DNA from: Planococcus donghaensis
GTDB lineage: Bacteria > Bacillota > Bacilli > Bacillales_A > Planococcaceae
Direction: 5' to 3'
Assembly: GCF_001687665.2 (NCBI RefSeq)
Contig: NZ_CP016543.2
Location: 2,480,001 to 2,544,000 of the forward strand
Length of the DNA stretch: 64,000 bases
The stretch's first letter is position 1; the number at the start of each line of letters is the position of its first letter. Shown here piece by piece: positions 24,628 to 33,961 of the stretch. A program made the position numbers and the translations under genes. The notes beneath the pieces were generated by a model that was given only the letters and a program-made list of their open reading frames with translations, was not told the origin of the DNA and searched no databases.

Positions 24628-24684
24628 AAAAAGCTGAACTCCTCTTTGGCTAGTCATACACCAATGATACAAGTTCAGCTTTTT
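24628..24684. terminator. Terminator of the CHRD gene
   Basis: AAAAAGCTGAACT ... AGTTCAGCTTTTT, 13-bp perfect stem with a long loop and T tail. Confidence 0.75.
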
Positions 24685-24754
24685 TATTGATTTTTGATTA
24701 CCACGTAATGAATCTATCCGAACAATCTCTAGCCATTTCAACTATCTTCCTCCG

Positions 24755-24841
24755 CTACAAATACCGACCAAACACCCAAAAAATCACAAATCCAATCGCC
24801 ATGAGGGCGAATAAAAGAATCGGCAACTTAATTTTTTCCAT
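24755..24841 (-). CDS. Small single-span membrane protein (28 residues)
   Basis: A short frame, MEKIKLPILLFALMAIGFVI then FWVFGRYL: a basic N-terminus followed by one long hydrophobic helix, typical of bacterial small membrane proteins. AAAGGG lies 9 nt before the ATG, with a second GGAGGG directly against it. No family recognised. The gap around it (24617-25015) holds two terminators and nothing else that I see. Confidence 0.5.
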   Translation of the reverse strand: MEKIKLPILLFALMAIGFVIFWVFGRYL

Positions 24842-24934
24842 CCCTCCAAACCCTTTCTGCTATGTATAATCGATTCAACTTGGTTTTATCTATTTATATA
24901 CACGTTATTTCACATATATAAACGCTAGCAACAA

Positions 24935-24973
24935 AAAGCGAGTGGAAAATCATATAGATTTTCCACTCGCTTT
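24935..24973. terminator. Terminator of the eut operon
   Basis: AAAGCGAGTGGAAAATC ... GATTTTCCACTCGCTTT, a 17-bp perfect stem 43 bp past the mdh stop. Confidence 0.85.
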
Positions 24974-25015
24974 ATTACTTCCCGAAAATTTCTTTCTATG
25001 TACAAGGAAGTACGA

Positions 25016-25951
25016 TTATAGATTTTTAATAACGTTTCGAACAGAAGCTGCTGATTTTTCCAGAGCTTCTTTTTCTTCATTTGTTAATGGAATTTCAACG
25101 ATGCTTTCGATGCCGTTGCCTCCGATAATTGTCGGGACACCTAAGCACAGTTCTTGGTAGCCATATTCTCCTTCGAGATAAGCGATAGATGGCAAAATCC
25201 GTTTTTTATCACGGATGATGCATTCGGCCATCTCGACTAGGGACGCTGCAGGCGCATAATAGGCACTACCATTTCCAAGCAGTCCTACGATTTCGCCACC
25301 GCCTTTTCGCGTTCTTTCGACGATAGCAGCTAAGCGATCGGCAGGAATGATTTTTTCTAACGGAATCCCACCGGCATAGGAGTAGCGAATCAGTGGCACC
25401 ATGTCATCGCCGTGACCACCTAATACAAAGCCCGTAATATCTTCGACAGAAATATTTAATTCTTCTGCGACAAAAGTGTTGAATCTTGCGGTATCGAGTA
25501 CGCCAGACTGACCAATTACTCTGTTTTTAGGGAATCCAGTCGCTTTATAGCAAACATAAGTCATCGCATCGACAGGATTGCTTAAAATCAAAATGGTGCT
25601 ATTTGGCGCATAACGTTTCACGTTTTCCGATACAGTGGTCATAATTTTTGCATTGGTATTTACCAAATCATCTCTGCTCATGCCCGGTTTTCTTGGTATG
25701 CCAGCAGTGATGATGACCAAGTCAGCATCTTGAATGTCTTTGTAATCGGAAGTTCCTGAAATTTTTGAGTTGAATCCTTGGACAGGTCCTGTTTGGAGTA
25801 AATCGAGTGCTTTTCCTTTAACTGGATTTTCCTGCTCCGGAATATCCAGTAAGACGATATCCCCCAAAGATTTTTGTGCCATCATTAATGCGGCTGTTGC
25901 ACCTGTAAATCCAGCACCAATAATGGCAATTTTATTTCTTCGAAAAGCCAT
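25016..25951 (-). CDS. mdh: Malate dehydrogenase, last gene of the eut operon
   Basis: NAD-dependent malate dehydrogenase of the LDH-like Bacillus type, 311 residues. The NAD fold [13 protein letters not shown] is near residue 11. The substrate-selecting arginine is in [14 protein letters not shown] (oxaloacetate/malate rather than lactate) and the catalytic histidine in [10 protein letters not shown]. It reads in line with the microcompartment genes, 23 bp from the last shell gene, and is followed by the operon terminator. It has no amphipathic encapsulation tail, so it may act in the cytosol. Possible jobs are NAD+ recycling in place of the missing alcohol dehydrogenase, or moving acetyl units into the citrate cycle. 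It could be a second mdh copy. Confidence 0.88.
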   Translation of the reverse strand: MAFRRNKIAIIGAGFTGATAALMMAQKSLGDIVLLDIPEQENPVKGKALDLLQTGPVQGFNSKISGTSDYKDIQDADLVIITAGIPRKPGMSRDDLVNTNAKIMTTVSENVKRYAPNSTILILSNPVDAMTYVCYKATGFPKNRVIGQSGVLDTARFNTFVAEELNISVEDITGFVLGGHGDDMVPLIRYSYAGGIPLEKIIPADRLAAIVERTRKGGGEIVGLLGNGSAYYAPAASLVEMAECIIRDKKRILPSIAYLEGEYGYQELCLGVPTIIGGNGIESIVEIPLTNEEKEALEKSAASVRNVIKNL

Positions 25952-25974
25952 GTCTCTTCACCCTTTCACAACCA

Positions 25975-26325
25975 TTACGAATCCGTTTTCTTTGCTCGTT
26001 CTACTTTCGTTGGGACAACAGGCTTTGCTTGTTGTTCTTGATATTCTTCGTAATCAAGAGGTTTGATCATTTTGTAAACAGATTCATCTGGTCGAGGAAT
26101 GACATGTGCGCCCAATAGTTCTCCAACACGTTTTGCTGCTTCACGTCCAGCGTCTACTGCTGCCTGTATTGCGCCTACGTCCCCTTGAACAATAATGGTT
26201 ACAATTCCACCATCAACAAACTCTTGTTTAATCAGTTTTACATTTGCTGCTTTAATCATGGCGTCTGCTGCTTCAATCGCGCCAATTAGACCTTTAGTTT
26301 CAATCATTCCGATCGCTTGACTCAT
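25975..26325 (-). CDS. BMC-H hexameric shell protein with basic C-terminal tail
   Basis: A 116-residue microcompartment shell protein. The BMC core (MIETKGLIGAIEAADAMIKA, then HVIPRP) covers residues 1-90. A charged tail of about 25 residues (YEEYQEQQAKPVVPTKVER) follows, absent from EutM. The start at 26325 is set by GAGGTG at proper spacing. The gene overlaps the end of eutN by 26 bp, showing translational coupling. The tail could face the lumen or bind cargo, as the EutK tail does; no nucleic-acid-binding domain is visible. Confidence 0.9.
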   Translation of the reverse strand: MSQAIGMIETKGLIGAIEAADAMIKAANVKLIKQEFVDGGIVTIIVQGDVGAIQAAVDAGREAAKRVGELLGAHVIPRPDESVYKMIKPLDYEEYQEQQAKPVVPTKVERAKKTDS

Positions 26326-26602
26326 CAGTTTCACCTCTCTTTACTTCAGTTGAATCGATAATTCCAATAATGACTGCATCAATTGGAATGGGATTGTCTT
26401 TATCAATATACCGAGATGATCCGCCACTTGTTACCAAAACGTGATCCCCCACACCTGCGCCAAGGCGATCAGCAGCTACAAATTCTGTTCGGATGGAGTT
26501 GCCTTTCGTATCCACTGGTTGAATCACAAGCAGCCTGATGCCTTGTAACCCATCTTCTTTCCGGGTCGCCCAAACATTTCCAATCACTTTTCCTATACGC
26601 AT
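26300..26602 (-). CDS. eutN: EutN/CcmL-type pentameric shell vertex protein
   Basis: A 100-residue BMC-P protein that caps the vertices of the shell: MRIGKVIGNVWATRKEDGLQ at the start, VAADRLGAGVGDHVLVTSG and DAVIIGIIDS. Length fits the family plus a short acidic tail (GETDESSDRND). AAAGGTG precedes the ATG. It overlaps the downstream BMC-H gene. Confidence 0.93.
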   Translation of the reverse strand: MRIGKVIGNVWATRKEDGLQGIRLLVIQPVDTKGNSIRTEFVAADRLGAGVGDHVLVTSGGSSRYIDKDNPIPIDAVIIGIIDSTEVKRGETDESSDRND

Positions 26603-26619
26603 AGCTAAATCACCTTTTT

Positions 26620-27483
26620 CTATTGTCTGACAGAAATAGACTTGCCAAGTTCTCTCGCAACGTCATATGCAAGCGCCGTCACGATGGTCCCTTTTTCAAT
26701 AATAATTTCAGTTTCTTCTATATCTCTGAGATCATCCCTCGAGAGGAGTTTTTTTTTAAACAAATACTGTTTGTTGACCAGTATTTCGCGAATTTCTTCT
26801 TTTGCATCTACCGGTGAAGTCTCTTCTCCAGGTCGGATAATTCGTCCGATGGCACCTTGTCCGATAAAACCAGCATTGGCTTCATCTGTATCAATATGCA
26901 TTTCCAATCGGTAACGATCCGACACACGGATTTTCACTTTTCTAAAGGTAACAGGTCTTGTACCATCTACTTCAACATTGACGAATTCATTGTCCGAGAC
27001 GTTCAAACGCGCAGCGTCTTTCGGCTCCATATGAATATGAGCTTGAGCAATGATTAAGCCTTCTTCTAAATTGAGACTGCCGTTTGGACCGATGATGGTA
27101 AATGGTGCCGATCCCGCAATATCACCAGATTCCCGAATAGGTGCTTTAACGCCTAATTTAAATGCGTCTGTAAAACTCACTTCTGCTTGAGTTAACGCGC
27201 GAGCCGGACCTAACACACGCACACGCTCGATACTGCCTTTTGGCCCCGCAATGACGACTGTTTCATTGGCAGCAAACTGATTGGGTTGAGACAAATCTAC
27301 TTTTTTAGTTAATTCGTATCCTTTTCCAAATAACGTTTCCACATGTTCTTGCGACAAATGGATATGACGAGCCGAAACCGCTATTGGAAATGCATTTGTA
27401 GGAAGAGTTGTAGCTGATGCTACAGGGAGATTTAGCTTTTCTAAAATCTCGCCTACAATTCGATCGATCAATTGCTGATTCAC
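26620..27483 (-). CDS. pduL: PduL-type phosphotransacylase with C-terminal extension
   Basis: Converts acetyl-CoA and phosphate to acetyl phosphate inside the microcompartment. Residues 1-20 (MNQQLIDRIVGEILEKL) are a typical amphipathic encapsulation peptide. The two PduL beta-barrel halves follow with the zinc ligands in SARHIHLSQEH and AQAHIHMEPKDA. Standard PduL has about 210 residues and this one 287. The extra C-terminal part, about 225-287 (LSRDDLRDIEETEIIIEKGT, then VTALAYDVAREL), resembles a motif seen at the start of EutT-type and other microcompartment proteins. Start is GTG with AAAGGGGG upstream. Confidence 0.88.
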   Translation of the reverse strand: MNQQLIDRIVGEILEKLNLPVASATTLPTNAFPIAVSARHIHLSQEHVETLFGKGYELTKKVDLSQPNQFAANETVVIAGPKGSIERVRVLGPARALTQAEVSFTDAFKLGVKAPIRESGDIAGSAPFTIIGPNGSLNLEEGLIIAQAHIHMEPKDAARLNVSDNEFVNVEVDGTRPVTFRKVKIRVSDRYRLEMHIDTDEANAGFIGQGAIGRIIRPGEETSPVDAKEEIREILVNKQYLFKKKLLSRDDLRDIEETEIIIEKGTIVTALAYDVARELGKSISVRQ

Positions 27484-27516
27484 TTTGTAACCCCCTTTCC
27501 GTTAACCAACTTCATC

Positions 27517-27804
27517 TTAGTTTTCTGATTTAGGTAAAATCATTTCTAACTCGTTGTGTGGTCTTGGGATTACGTGAACAGACAATAGTTCGCCCACTCG
27601 TTGTGCCGCTGCTGCTCCTGCGTCTGTTGCTGCTTTTACTGCGCCTACATCTCCGCGTACTAATACCGTTACAATTCCGCCACCTACGTGAACTTTACCA
27701 ACAAGATTGACACTTGCAGCCTTTACCATTGCGTCTGCTGCTTCTACTGCGCCTACTAATCCTTTTGTTTCTACCATTCCTAATGCTGTACCTTCTCTAT
27801 TCAT
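27517..27804 (-). CDS. eutM: EutM-type BMC-H major shell protein
   Basis: A 95-residue hexameric shell protein: [38 protein letters not shown] and [15 protein letters not shown], all standard. AGGAGG lies 8 nt before the ATG at 27804; a TTG two codons upstream is less likely. It sits between eutE and pduL and is probably the most abundant facet protein. Confidence 0.95.
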   Translation of the reverse strand: MNREGTALGMVETKGLVGAVEAADAMVKAASVNLVGKVHVGGGIVTVLVRGDVGAVKAATDAGAAAAQRVGELLSVHVIPRPHNELEMILPKSEN

Positions 27805-27826
27805 ATCCAATTCCTCCTAGTAGTTT

Positions 27827-29335
27827 TTATTTAGCTAATTGTTTTAATATTTCATTGACTAAGTCTTTCACCATTTCGGGATCGACTTCATCATTTGAAC
27901 CCACATTTTGAATAACACTTGATACGACTTGATCTTCATTTATTTCGGATGTTTGTTCTTGATGCTTTGGAAGTTGCACTTCTTTAATGCCATAAGCCAT
28001 TCGTTTAATATTTAGCAAATGTTTAGCGGATAGATTATCTGAAGTAATATTGCCTCCAAAAGTTCCACAGCCTAACGTCATTGAAGGTAGTAAACCAGTC
28101 GTACCACCGACTGCGCCAACTGACGACATCGTATTTACTAAAATTCGAGAGACAGGCATTTCAAGTGCAAACTCCCGGGCAATTGCATCGGTTTCCGTAT
28201 GAATCGATAACGAATGACCTCTGCCCCCGAGATTTAGTAAAGACAAACACAATTCTTTTGCATGCGCGACATCTTTTGCGACATACATGGCGAATACCGG
28301 TGACAATTTTTCCAGTGAGAACGGTACGTTTTTGCCGACTTCGGTTTCGAGTCCGACAATCACGCGCGTTCCTTCAGGTAAGCTAATACCCGCTAAATGA
28401 GCAATGCGTTGAGGACTTTTGCCGACAATTTCAGGATTTACTTTCCCTGGAATTGGCGATATTACTTTTTCCATCAATGCTTTTTCTTCATCAGTTAAAA
28501 TATAAGCATCATTTTTCTTGAGCTCTCTTTTAACAAGTTCGACTACATTTCGGTCGATGACCATTGCTTGTTCGGTGGCACAAATTGTTCCATAGTCGAA
28601 CGATTTGCTGTTGATGATGTCTTCAACGGCTTTGCCAATTTTTGCAGAGCGTTCAATGTAAACCGGCACGTTTCCTGGACCTACCCCGTATGCAGGTTTT
28701 CCTGAACTGTATGCTGCTTTGACTAATCCGCCACCACCTGTTGCTACGATCAAGTCAATGTCTTGATGCTTCATTAATTGTTGAGTGGCGTCCATCGAAG
28801 ACATCGTCAAACATTGAATCAGTCCTTCAGGGGCACCTGCTGCAACTGCTGCTTGGTCACACACTTTTAACGCTTCGTGTGTGCATTGAATCGCGTAAGG
28901 ATGCGGGCTCACAACAATGGCGTTTCGTGTTTTCAGTGCGATTAATGTTTTAAAAAATGCGGTAGAAGTTGGGTTGGTCGTCGGAATGATTGCTGCAATC
29001 ACACCAAAAGGTACAGCGATTTCAACCACTTTGTTGACCTTATCTTCGCCAACTACGCCAACGGTTTTCAAATCTTTTATGCTTTCATAAACCGCTTTTG
29101 AACCGACTTCGTTTTTTATTTTTTTATGAGCGGCTACGCCCATACCTGTTTCTTTTACCGCTAATTCGCCAAGTTCCGCTGATTTTTCAAATGCGGCGTC
29201 TGCAACTGCTTTGACTATGCGGTCCACTTGCTCTTGCGTAAAGTCCATATATTGTAGTTGAGCTTGTTTTGCTTTTTTGACAGCTGAACGCATTTCTTGT
29301 AGAGCCAGTAAATCGGCATCTAAAGTCGTGGTCAT
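27827..29335 (-). CDS. eutE: CoA-acylating acetaldehyde dehydrogenase
   Basis: Oxidises acetaldehyde to acetyl-CoA with NAD+ and CoA. 502 residues, aldehyde-dehydrogenase fold, active-site cysteine in [16 protein letters not shown] and cofactor loop [12 protein letters not shown]. After the enzymatic core a linker rich in Gln, Glu and Asn leads to a C-terminal amphipathic helix, [18 protein letters not shown], an encapsulation peptide of the same type as those at the N-termini of PduL and EutC. Lies between eutL and eutM. The NADH it makes would normally be reoxidised by EutG, which is absent. Confidence 0.93.
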   Translation of the reverse strand: MTTTLDADLLALQEMRSAVKKAKQAQLQYMDFTQEQVDRIVKAVADAAFEKSAELGELAVKETGMGVAAHKKIKNEVGSKAVYESIKDLKTVGVVGEDKVNKVVEIAVPFGVIAAIIPTTNPTSTAFFKTLIALKTRNAIVVSPHPYAIQCTHEALKVCDQAAVAAGAPEGLIQCLTMSSMDATQQLMKHQDIDLIVATGGGGLVKAAYSSGKPAYGVGPGNVPVYIERSAKIGKAVEDIINSKSFDYGTICATEQAMVIDRNVVELVKRELKKNDAYILTDEEKALMEKVISPIPGKVNPEIVGKSPQRIAHLAGISLPEGTRVIVGLETEVGKNVPFSLEKLSPVFAMYVAKDVAHAKELCLSLLNLGGRGHSLSIHTETDAIAREFALEMPVSRILVNTMSSVGAVGGTTGLLPSMTLGCGTFGGNITSDNLSAKHLLNIKRMAYGIKEVQLPKHQEQTSEINEDQVVSSVIQNVGSNDEVDPEMVKDLVNEILKQLAK

Positions 29336-29351
29336 TGTTATTCCCCCTTTC

Positions 29352-29999
29352 TCAGTAATCCATTGGTTTGCCAGCTGTTTTGTTTACAGCTTGACGGAAA
29401 GCATCAGCTGCTGCTTGGCATGAAGAATGGCTGCCGCTTAATAACGCGCCTCCGAAGTTTGTTTCAGATGGTGGGCTGAACAATTCACAGATGTTGACGT
29501 CCGCCGCTTTTAACGCGGCATCTAAACCAACGATTGCTTCGATTGGTGGTGCGATCAAGTAGGCGAGTGATGTACCAGGTGTGACATTTGCGAGTTCCGC
29601 TAAATAACTTCCACAACTTGAAATCGTATGTGCATAAAATGCATGATCTGGATTTCCGTCTACGGCTTCAAAATACGCGTTATGTTCAACGGTCACTTTG
29701 ATCGAATCCAAACCACTTTTGACTTCTTCCGGAGAAGGACCGGCAATAATACCGATAAATTCTCCAGACAGTGGACCTGAAGCATGAGCCGCTCCTGCGT
29801 AAAAACTTTTCGCATAAACCACATCCACATTTGATGCTTTTGTTGCTTCATCAGCAGCTGTATAGCCCACATCATCGATGGTCGTTGTAAACAAACCAAG
29901 ACTGCGGTGATGCGGTTGCAAGTTGAATTTTTCAGCAAGCGTTGTGTCCACATTTGGAATTAGCTGCATAGATAAAATTTCTGCATGAACTTTCTTCAT
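29352..29999 (-). CDS. eutL: EutL trimeric shell protein
   Basis: A 215-residue tandem-BMC protein forming pseudohexameric trimers with a gated pore. Diagnostic are the start MKKVHAEILSMQLIPNVD, HAFYAHTISSCGSYLA and the end ELFSPPSETNFGGALLSGSH. In known EutL a disulfide or ethanolamine-binding site lies near the SSCGSY segment. AGAGGTG precedes the ATG; 16 bp after eutC. Confidence 0.95.
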   Translation of the reverse strand: MKKVHAEILSMQLIPNVDTTLAEKFNLQPHHRSLGLFTTTIDDVGYTAADEATKASNVDVVYAKSFYAGAAHASGPLSGEFIGIIAGPSPEEVKSGLDSIKVTVEHNAYFEAVDGNPDHAFYAHTISSCGSYLAELANVTPGTSLAYLIAPPIEAIVGLDAALKAADVNICELFSPPSETNFGGALLSGSHSSCQAAADAFRQAVNKTAGKPMDY

Positions 30000-30014
30000 T
30001 AGACCTATACACCT

Positions 30015-30998
30015 CTATCCTTCTTTTTTCACTAATGAAACGCCGCTTGCTTCATACTTCAATATTTTTTGAATAACAGTCGCTAAATAGGCGCCTGCTT
30101 CTACAGGTGGAATTCCGCCTTTGTGGATATTTGAGACAACCATACGGTCCGCTTCGATTGTTCCGAGGTGAGGCTTATAGCAAATATAAGCACTTAACGA
30201 TTCTGCAGAAACTAAGCCTGGTCGTTCTCCAATTAAAATTACGACGATATCCGGTTGAAGAATTTCGCCAATTTCATCCATCAACGCAACTCGACCATTT
30301 TCCACATAAAAAGTTGTCCCTGTTTCAATGCCAGCATTTTTTAATGATTGTTCAAACGACAAGTAGACATCTTCCATGTTTTCTTCAATTGCTTTAGCAC
30401 TAAGTCCGTTAGATGCCACAATTTGAACCGTTGCCGAACGTTTGCATTTTTCTTTTATCGTGGCAATCGATTGATCGGATAGCCTTCTGCCAAGGTCCGG
30501 TCTGCGAATGTATTCTTCTTTGTCCACAACTTTCGAATGAAGTTGGATAAAGCCAAGTCGCTCTAATAGTTCAGATGGAACTTCTCCGTAAACGGCATCA
30601 ACCGCAGCTGCATGATCAAAACGGAACTTTAACCACGTATCGGTCTTGGCTCTTGTTCCCGCTCTGCCGACAACAATTCGGGCTGGTGTTTGTTTGCGAA
30701 GGCCTTCTAATACCGCTTCTTTTTTCGCTCTACTTTTTGTCAGCTCTTCAGAAGCCACTTTTTTCGTAACGTTCTCTATTTTCGGCTGTTTATGGTTGGA
30801 GGCTGTCGGAACAAATTTTACGTCTGTCCCTGTTTTTGCCGCTTCTTTTTCTACAACCAAATTGCCTATTGGGGCATTTTGAAACAGTTTGACGGGCATT
30901 TCATCGTTATTCTTTATTTGACTCGTGCTAGTTGTTTTAGTCGTTTGCAGTTTTTCAATGACCATTTTTGTAATTTGTTCTACTAGTTGTTCATTCAC
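30015..30998 (-). CDS. eutC: Ethanolamine ammonia-lyase small subunit
   Basis: The small subunit closes the adenosylcobalamin site of the lyase. Residues about 100-327 match EutC (PARIVVGRAGTRAKTDTWLK, ERPGLVSAESLSAYICYKP, SNIHKGGIPPVEAGAYLA). The first 95 residues are an extension: an amphipathic encapsulation helix (MNEQLVEQITKMVIEKLQ) and a flexible Lys/Thr-rich linker. Start is GTG with AGGAGG 8 nt upstream, 12 bp after eutB. Confidence 0.95.
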   Translation of the reverse strand: MNEQLVEQITKMVIEKLQTTKTTSTSQIKNNDEMPVKLFQNAPIGNLVVEKEAAKTGTDVKFVPTASNHKQPKIENVTKKVASEELTKSRAKKEAVLEGLRKQTPARIVVGRAGTRAKTDTWLKFRFDHAAAVDAVYGEVPSELLERLGFIQLHSKVVDKEEYIRRPDLGRRLSDQSIATIKEKCKRSATVQIVASNGLSAKAIEENMEDVYLSFEQSLKNAGIETGTTFYVENGRVALMDEIGEILQPDIVVILIGERPGLVSAESLSAYICYKPHLGTIEADRMVVSNIHKGGIPPVEAGAYLATVIQKILKYEASGVSLVKKEG

Positions 30999-31010
30999 AG
31001 ATCCAACCTC

Positions 31011-32375
31011 CTAACGCATGAATATAGTAGGATCACCAGCACGTTCGCTCAAGCGACCATTTTCGTAAATCCCCATCTTTTCAAGCCATTTCAAGTATTC
31101 TTTTGCCGGTGTTTTCTGGAATGTTTGCAACAAAGTTGCGACATCATGGAAACTCATGGACTGGTAATTCAGCATGACATCGTCGCCCATTGGCGCCGCA
31201 ATGATGAAGTTCACGCCTGATGCAGATAACAACACGCCCAAGTCTTCGATATCGTTTTGATCTGCTTTAATATGGTTTGTGTAACAAATGTCGACACCCA
31301 TTGGAATGCCGTGCATTTTGCCCATGAAATGATCTTCAAGACCTGCACGGATAACTTGTTTGTTGTTGTACAAATATTCGGGGCCGATAAACCCGACCAC
31401 CGTGTTAACGATAAACGGATCAAAATGTTTGGCAAAACCGTAGTTTCTTGCTTCTAACGTGACTTGGTCAATGCCGTAATGGGATTCTGCAGATAGTTCC
31501 GAACCTTGCCCTGTTTCAAAATACATGACTTGTGGTCCTCTGCTCGTCCCTTGTTTTAACGCCAAATCTTTCGCTTCTGCGATCAATTCCGCAGAGATCC
31601 CGAAAGAGCGATTGGCTTTTTCTGTCCCTGCAATACTTTGGAAAATCATATCTGCAGGAGCTCCTTGTTCAATAGCTTTCATCTGCGTTGTCACGTGAGC
31701 CAGTACACAGTTTTGAGTTGGGATTTCCCATTCGTTGATAAAATCACTCGTTGCATGCAGCAGGCGTTTCACGCTTTCGACTGAATCATCAACTGGGTTA
31801 ATACCAATTACGGCATCCCCAATTCCATACGATAAGCCATCTTTTAACGATGCCAACATTCCGCTTACACTGTCTGTTGGATGGTTGGGTTGTAGACGAG
31901 AAGAAATGGTTCCTTTATGTCCGATGGTAATATTGCACGTTGTTAATATTTCTACTTTGCCAGCAGCTTGCACCAAGTCCAAGTTAGACATTAGTTTAGT
32001 TACTGCAGCAATGGTCTCGGAATTCATCCCTCGACTAATGCGTTTTAATTCGCGGTCGCCTACTCGGTTGCTTAAAATGTATTCCCGCAGTTCAGCGATG
32101 CTCCAGTTTTTGATCTCGGCGTAGATTCGTTCATTGATATCGCCTTCGATAATTCGGGAAACTTCATCTTCTTCGATCGGGATTAATGGATTGTTTCGAA
32201 TATCACTGACCAATAAGTTACTAATGACGGTTTTAGCAGCGATTCTCTCTTGTACTGTTTCGGCCGCAATTCCTGCCAAACGGTCACCGGACTTTTCTTC
32301 GTTTGCTTTAGCCATTACTTCTTTTAAACTTTTGAATGTATATGTGATGCCACCTAAAGTTGCTTGTAAGTTCAA
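31011..32375 (-). CDS. eutB: Ethanolamine ammonia-lyase large subunit
   Basis: Catalytic subunit of adenosylcobalamin-dependent ethanolamine ammonia-lyase: ethanolamine to acetaldehyde plus ammonia. 454 residues, TIM barrel; recognisable segments are LTTCNITIGHKGTISSRLQP, YFETGQGSELSAESHYG (substrate contacts), FIVNTVVGFIGPEYLYN and the end RAGDPTIFMR. It starts at TTG (32375), supported by AAAGGAGG 9 nt upstream. Between eutA and eutC. Confidence 0.97.
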   Translation of the reverse strand: MNLQATLGGITYTFKSLKEVMAKANEEKSGDRLAGIAAETVQERIAAKTVISNLLVSDIRNNPLIPIEEDEVSRIIEGDINERIYAEIKNWSIAELREYILSNRVGDRELKRISRGMNSETIAAVTKLMSNLDLVQAAGKVEILTTCNITIGHKGTISSRLQPNHPTDSVSGMLASLKDGLSYGIGDAVIGINPVDDSVESVKRLLHATSDFINEWEIPTQNCVLAHVTTQMKAIEQGAPADMIFQSIAGTEKANRSFGISAELIAEAKDLALKQGTSRGPQVMYFETGQGSELSAESHYGIDQVTLEARNYGFAKHFDPFIVNTVVGFIGPEYLYNNKQVIRAGLEDHFMGKMHGIPMGVDICYTNHIKADQNDIEDLGVLLSASGVNFIIAAPMGDDVMLNYQSMSFHDVATLLQTFQKTPAKEYLKWLEKMGIYENGRLSERAGDPTIFMR

Positions 32376-32390
32376 AGCGCGATACCTCCT

Positions 32391-33839
32391 TTACGACGAA
32401 TGGAATGTTAATGTTTTGACCACCACTGGAACAACGCCTGATTCAAGCATTTTTCCAATATCAATATAATCACCGTGTTCTACGTTAATTTGATCGATGC
32501 AGATTACACTTTGCCGAACATTCATGGCCATCAAGGTTTGACCGAGCACACGTGCATGATCTGTTTGCAAAATCAGCACGATCGGCAAGTCTGGGTTTGG
32601 ACGGCGTTCCATCATTTGACGAATATCATCCGCTAATTTTTGAACTGCTCGAAAACTCATATGCGGAAGTTCGGAAATGTATAAAGCGAAATTTTGTCCT
32701 TCGTGATAGGCATCGAACATGTCGATTGCTTCTGTTATCTTTTTTTCCAAACTGTCCGTTCCCGTTTGGAAATCTTGTTCGAATGAAAAATTGTAAACCG
32801 GTACATTTTTCATCGGTAAATCACGTGGTGACACTTGAATCGTTGCGCCACTAATTTCGGTTGTTTGTGTACCGGCCCCCAATACAGTGGCTCTTACCGT
32901 TTCGATCGGCTCAATCCACGTAAATTGCTGTAAGTCCTGATTTGCTTGAAGCGCTTTAGCGAGTTGAATGCCGATATCGTCATAGGAAGCTTGCGCATGT
33001 TGAAGCGATTCGTGCTCATACATGCATTCTGAAATACCGCCAGAAAAAGAAATGACGTCAATGTCTTCTTGCCAATTTGGCAAATGACCTAATAATAAGG
33101 CCGCTTCTTCATTGTCTGCTTTTCTCGTGAGTATTGCGTTTAAGTAGTCGGCCATAAATTGGAGTACAAAGTCGACAGTTGGCGACTTTGCGTCATCGCC
33201 AATATGCAACTGCCGGTTATGAGCAGCTAGCAGTTTTTGAATGGGTGGCGATATCGAGCTCACTTTGCCTCGTTCAAACTCTAAAAGCCTGCCTCCGATA
33301 TGTAAGGTACACGTTCCGATTAATTCTTTTGCTTTATAAACGGCGATATTGGCGGTGCCTCCACCGACATCAATGTTAGCGATTACATTATCGTTATCTC
33401 CAGAATATTCATAAGCACCTGAGCCTTTCGCTGCAATAATGCCTTCTAAGTCAGGTCCTGCTGTTGCGACCAAGAATTCTCCTGCTTCATCCGATAAATA
33501 ATCGATCATTTCACGTGCATTGTTTTTAGTTGCCGTTTCGCCGGTAATAATGACTGCTCCTGTTTCAACTTGTGAAGGAACAATCCCTGCCTTGTCGTAC
33601 TCAGCCTTTACGATACTAACGACCGCTGCGACATCAATTGTTACGTAATCTTTTAATGGTGTACTGAAGATAGGGCTTTTATACAATATTTGTTTATCGA
33701 CTATTTCAATGCGCGGCACATGGGTACTTCCAGCAACGTTTGTTAAAGAAAACTCACTAATAACCAATTTCGTTGTGCTCGTGCCAATATCAATTCCTGC
33801 GCTGATGATTTTTTCCAGTTTAGGAGAATAACCTGTCAC
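32391..33839 (-). CDS. eutA: Ethanolamine ammonia-lyase reactivating factor
   Basis: An actin/Hsp70-fold ATPase that removes damaged cobalamin from EutBC and lets fresh cofactor bind. 482 residues; the phosphate loop near the start, SAGIDIGTSTTKLVISEFS, and a second one, ANIDVGGGTANIAVYK, near residue 165 are typical. Start is GTG with GCGAGGTG upstream. A large hairpin lies in the 122-bp gap before it, as expected for a separately controlled attenuator. Confidence 0.95.
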   Translation of the reverse strand: MTGYSPKLEKIISAGIDIGTSTTKLVISEFSLTNVAGSTHVPRIEIVDKQILYKSPIFSTPLKDYVTIDVAAVVSIVKAEYDKAGIVPSQVETGAVIITGETATKNNAREMIDYLSDEAGEFLVATAGPDLEGIIAAKGSGAYEYSGDNDNVIANIDVGGGTANIAVYKAKELIGTCTLHIGGRLLEFERGKVSSISPPIQKLLAAHNRQLHIGDDAKSPTVDFVLQFMADYLNAILTRKADNEEAALLLGHLPNWQEDIDVISFSGGISECMYEHESLQHAQASYDDIGIQLAKALQANQDLQQFTWIEPIETVRATVLGAGTQTTEISGATIQVSPRDLPMKNVPVYNFSFEQDFQTGTDSLEKKITEAIDMFDAYHEGQNFALYISELPHMSFRAVQKLADDIRQMMERRPNPDLPIVLILQTDHARVLGQTLMAMNVRQSVICIDQINVEHGDYIDIGKMLESGVVPVVVKTLTFHSS

Positions 33840-33864
33840 GTGTACACCTCGCTTTTAAACGCAT

Positions 33865-33916
33865 AAAGGCGCCTATACAGACCCGAGAAGATTCTCCGGA
33901 TCGTATAGGCGCCTTT
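33865..33916 (-). terminator. Hairpin upstream of eutA, candidate ANTAR-controlled attenuator
   Basis: AAAGGCGCCTATAC ... GTATAGGCGCCTTT, 14-bp perfect arms enclosing a smaller hairpin. In the eut direction it is followed by TTTATGCGTTTT. It lies between eutP and eutA. In Enterococcus the ANTAR regulator EutV controls terminators before eutP, eutG, eutS and eutA; the position here fits but I could not find the canonical twin hexaloop motif. Confidence 0.55.
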
Positions 33917-33961
33917 GCCTGTTTCTATTATTTTAATAATTTGAATATACCAAAGCTTATG

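Noticed and set aside
25016..25951. Lactate dehydrogenase for the last eut operon gene
   Set aside because: The substrate loop reads PRKPGMSR, with the arginine typical of malate dehydrogenase instead of the LDH glutamine.
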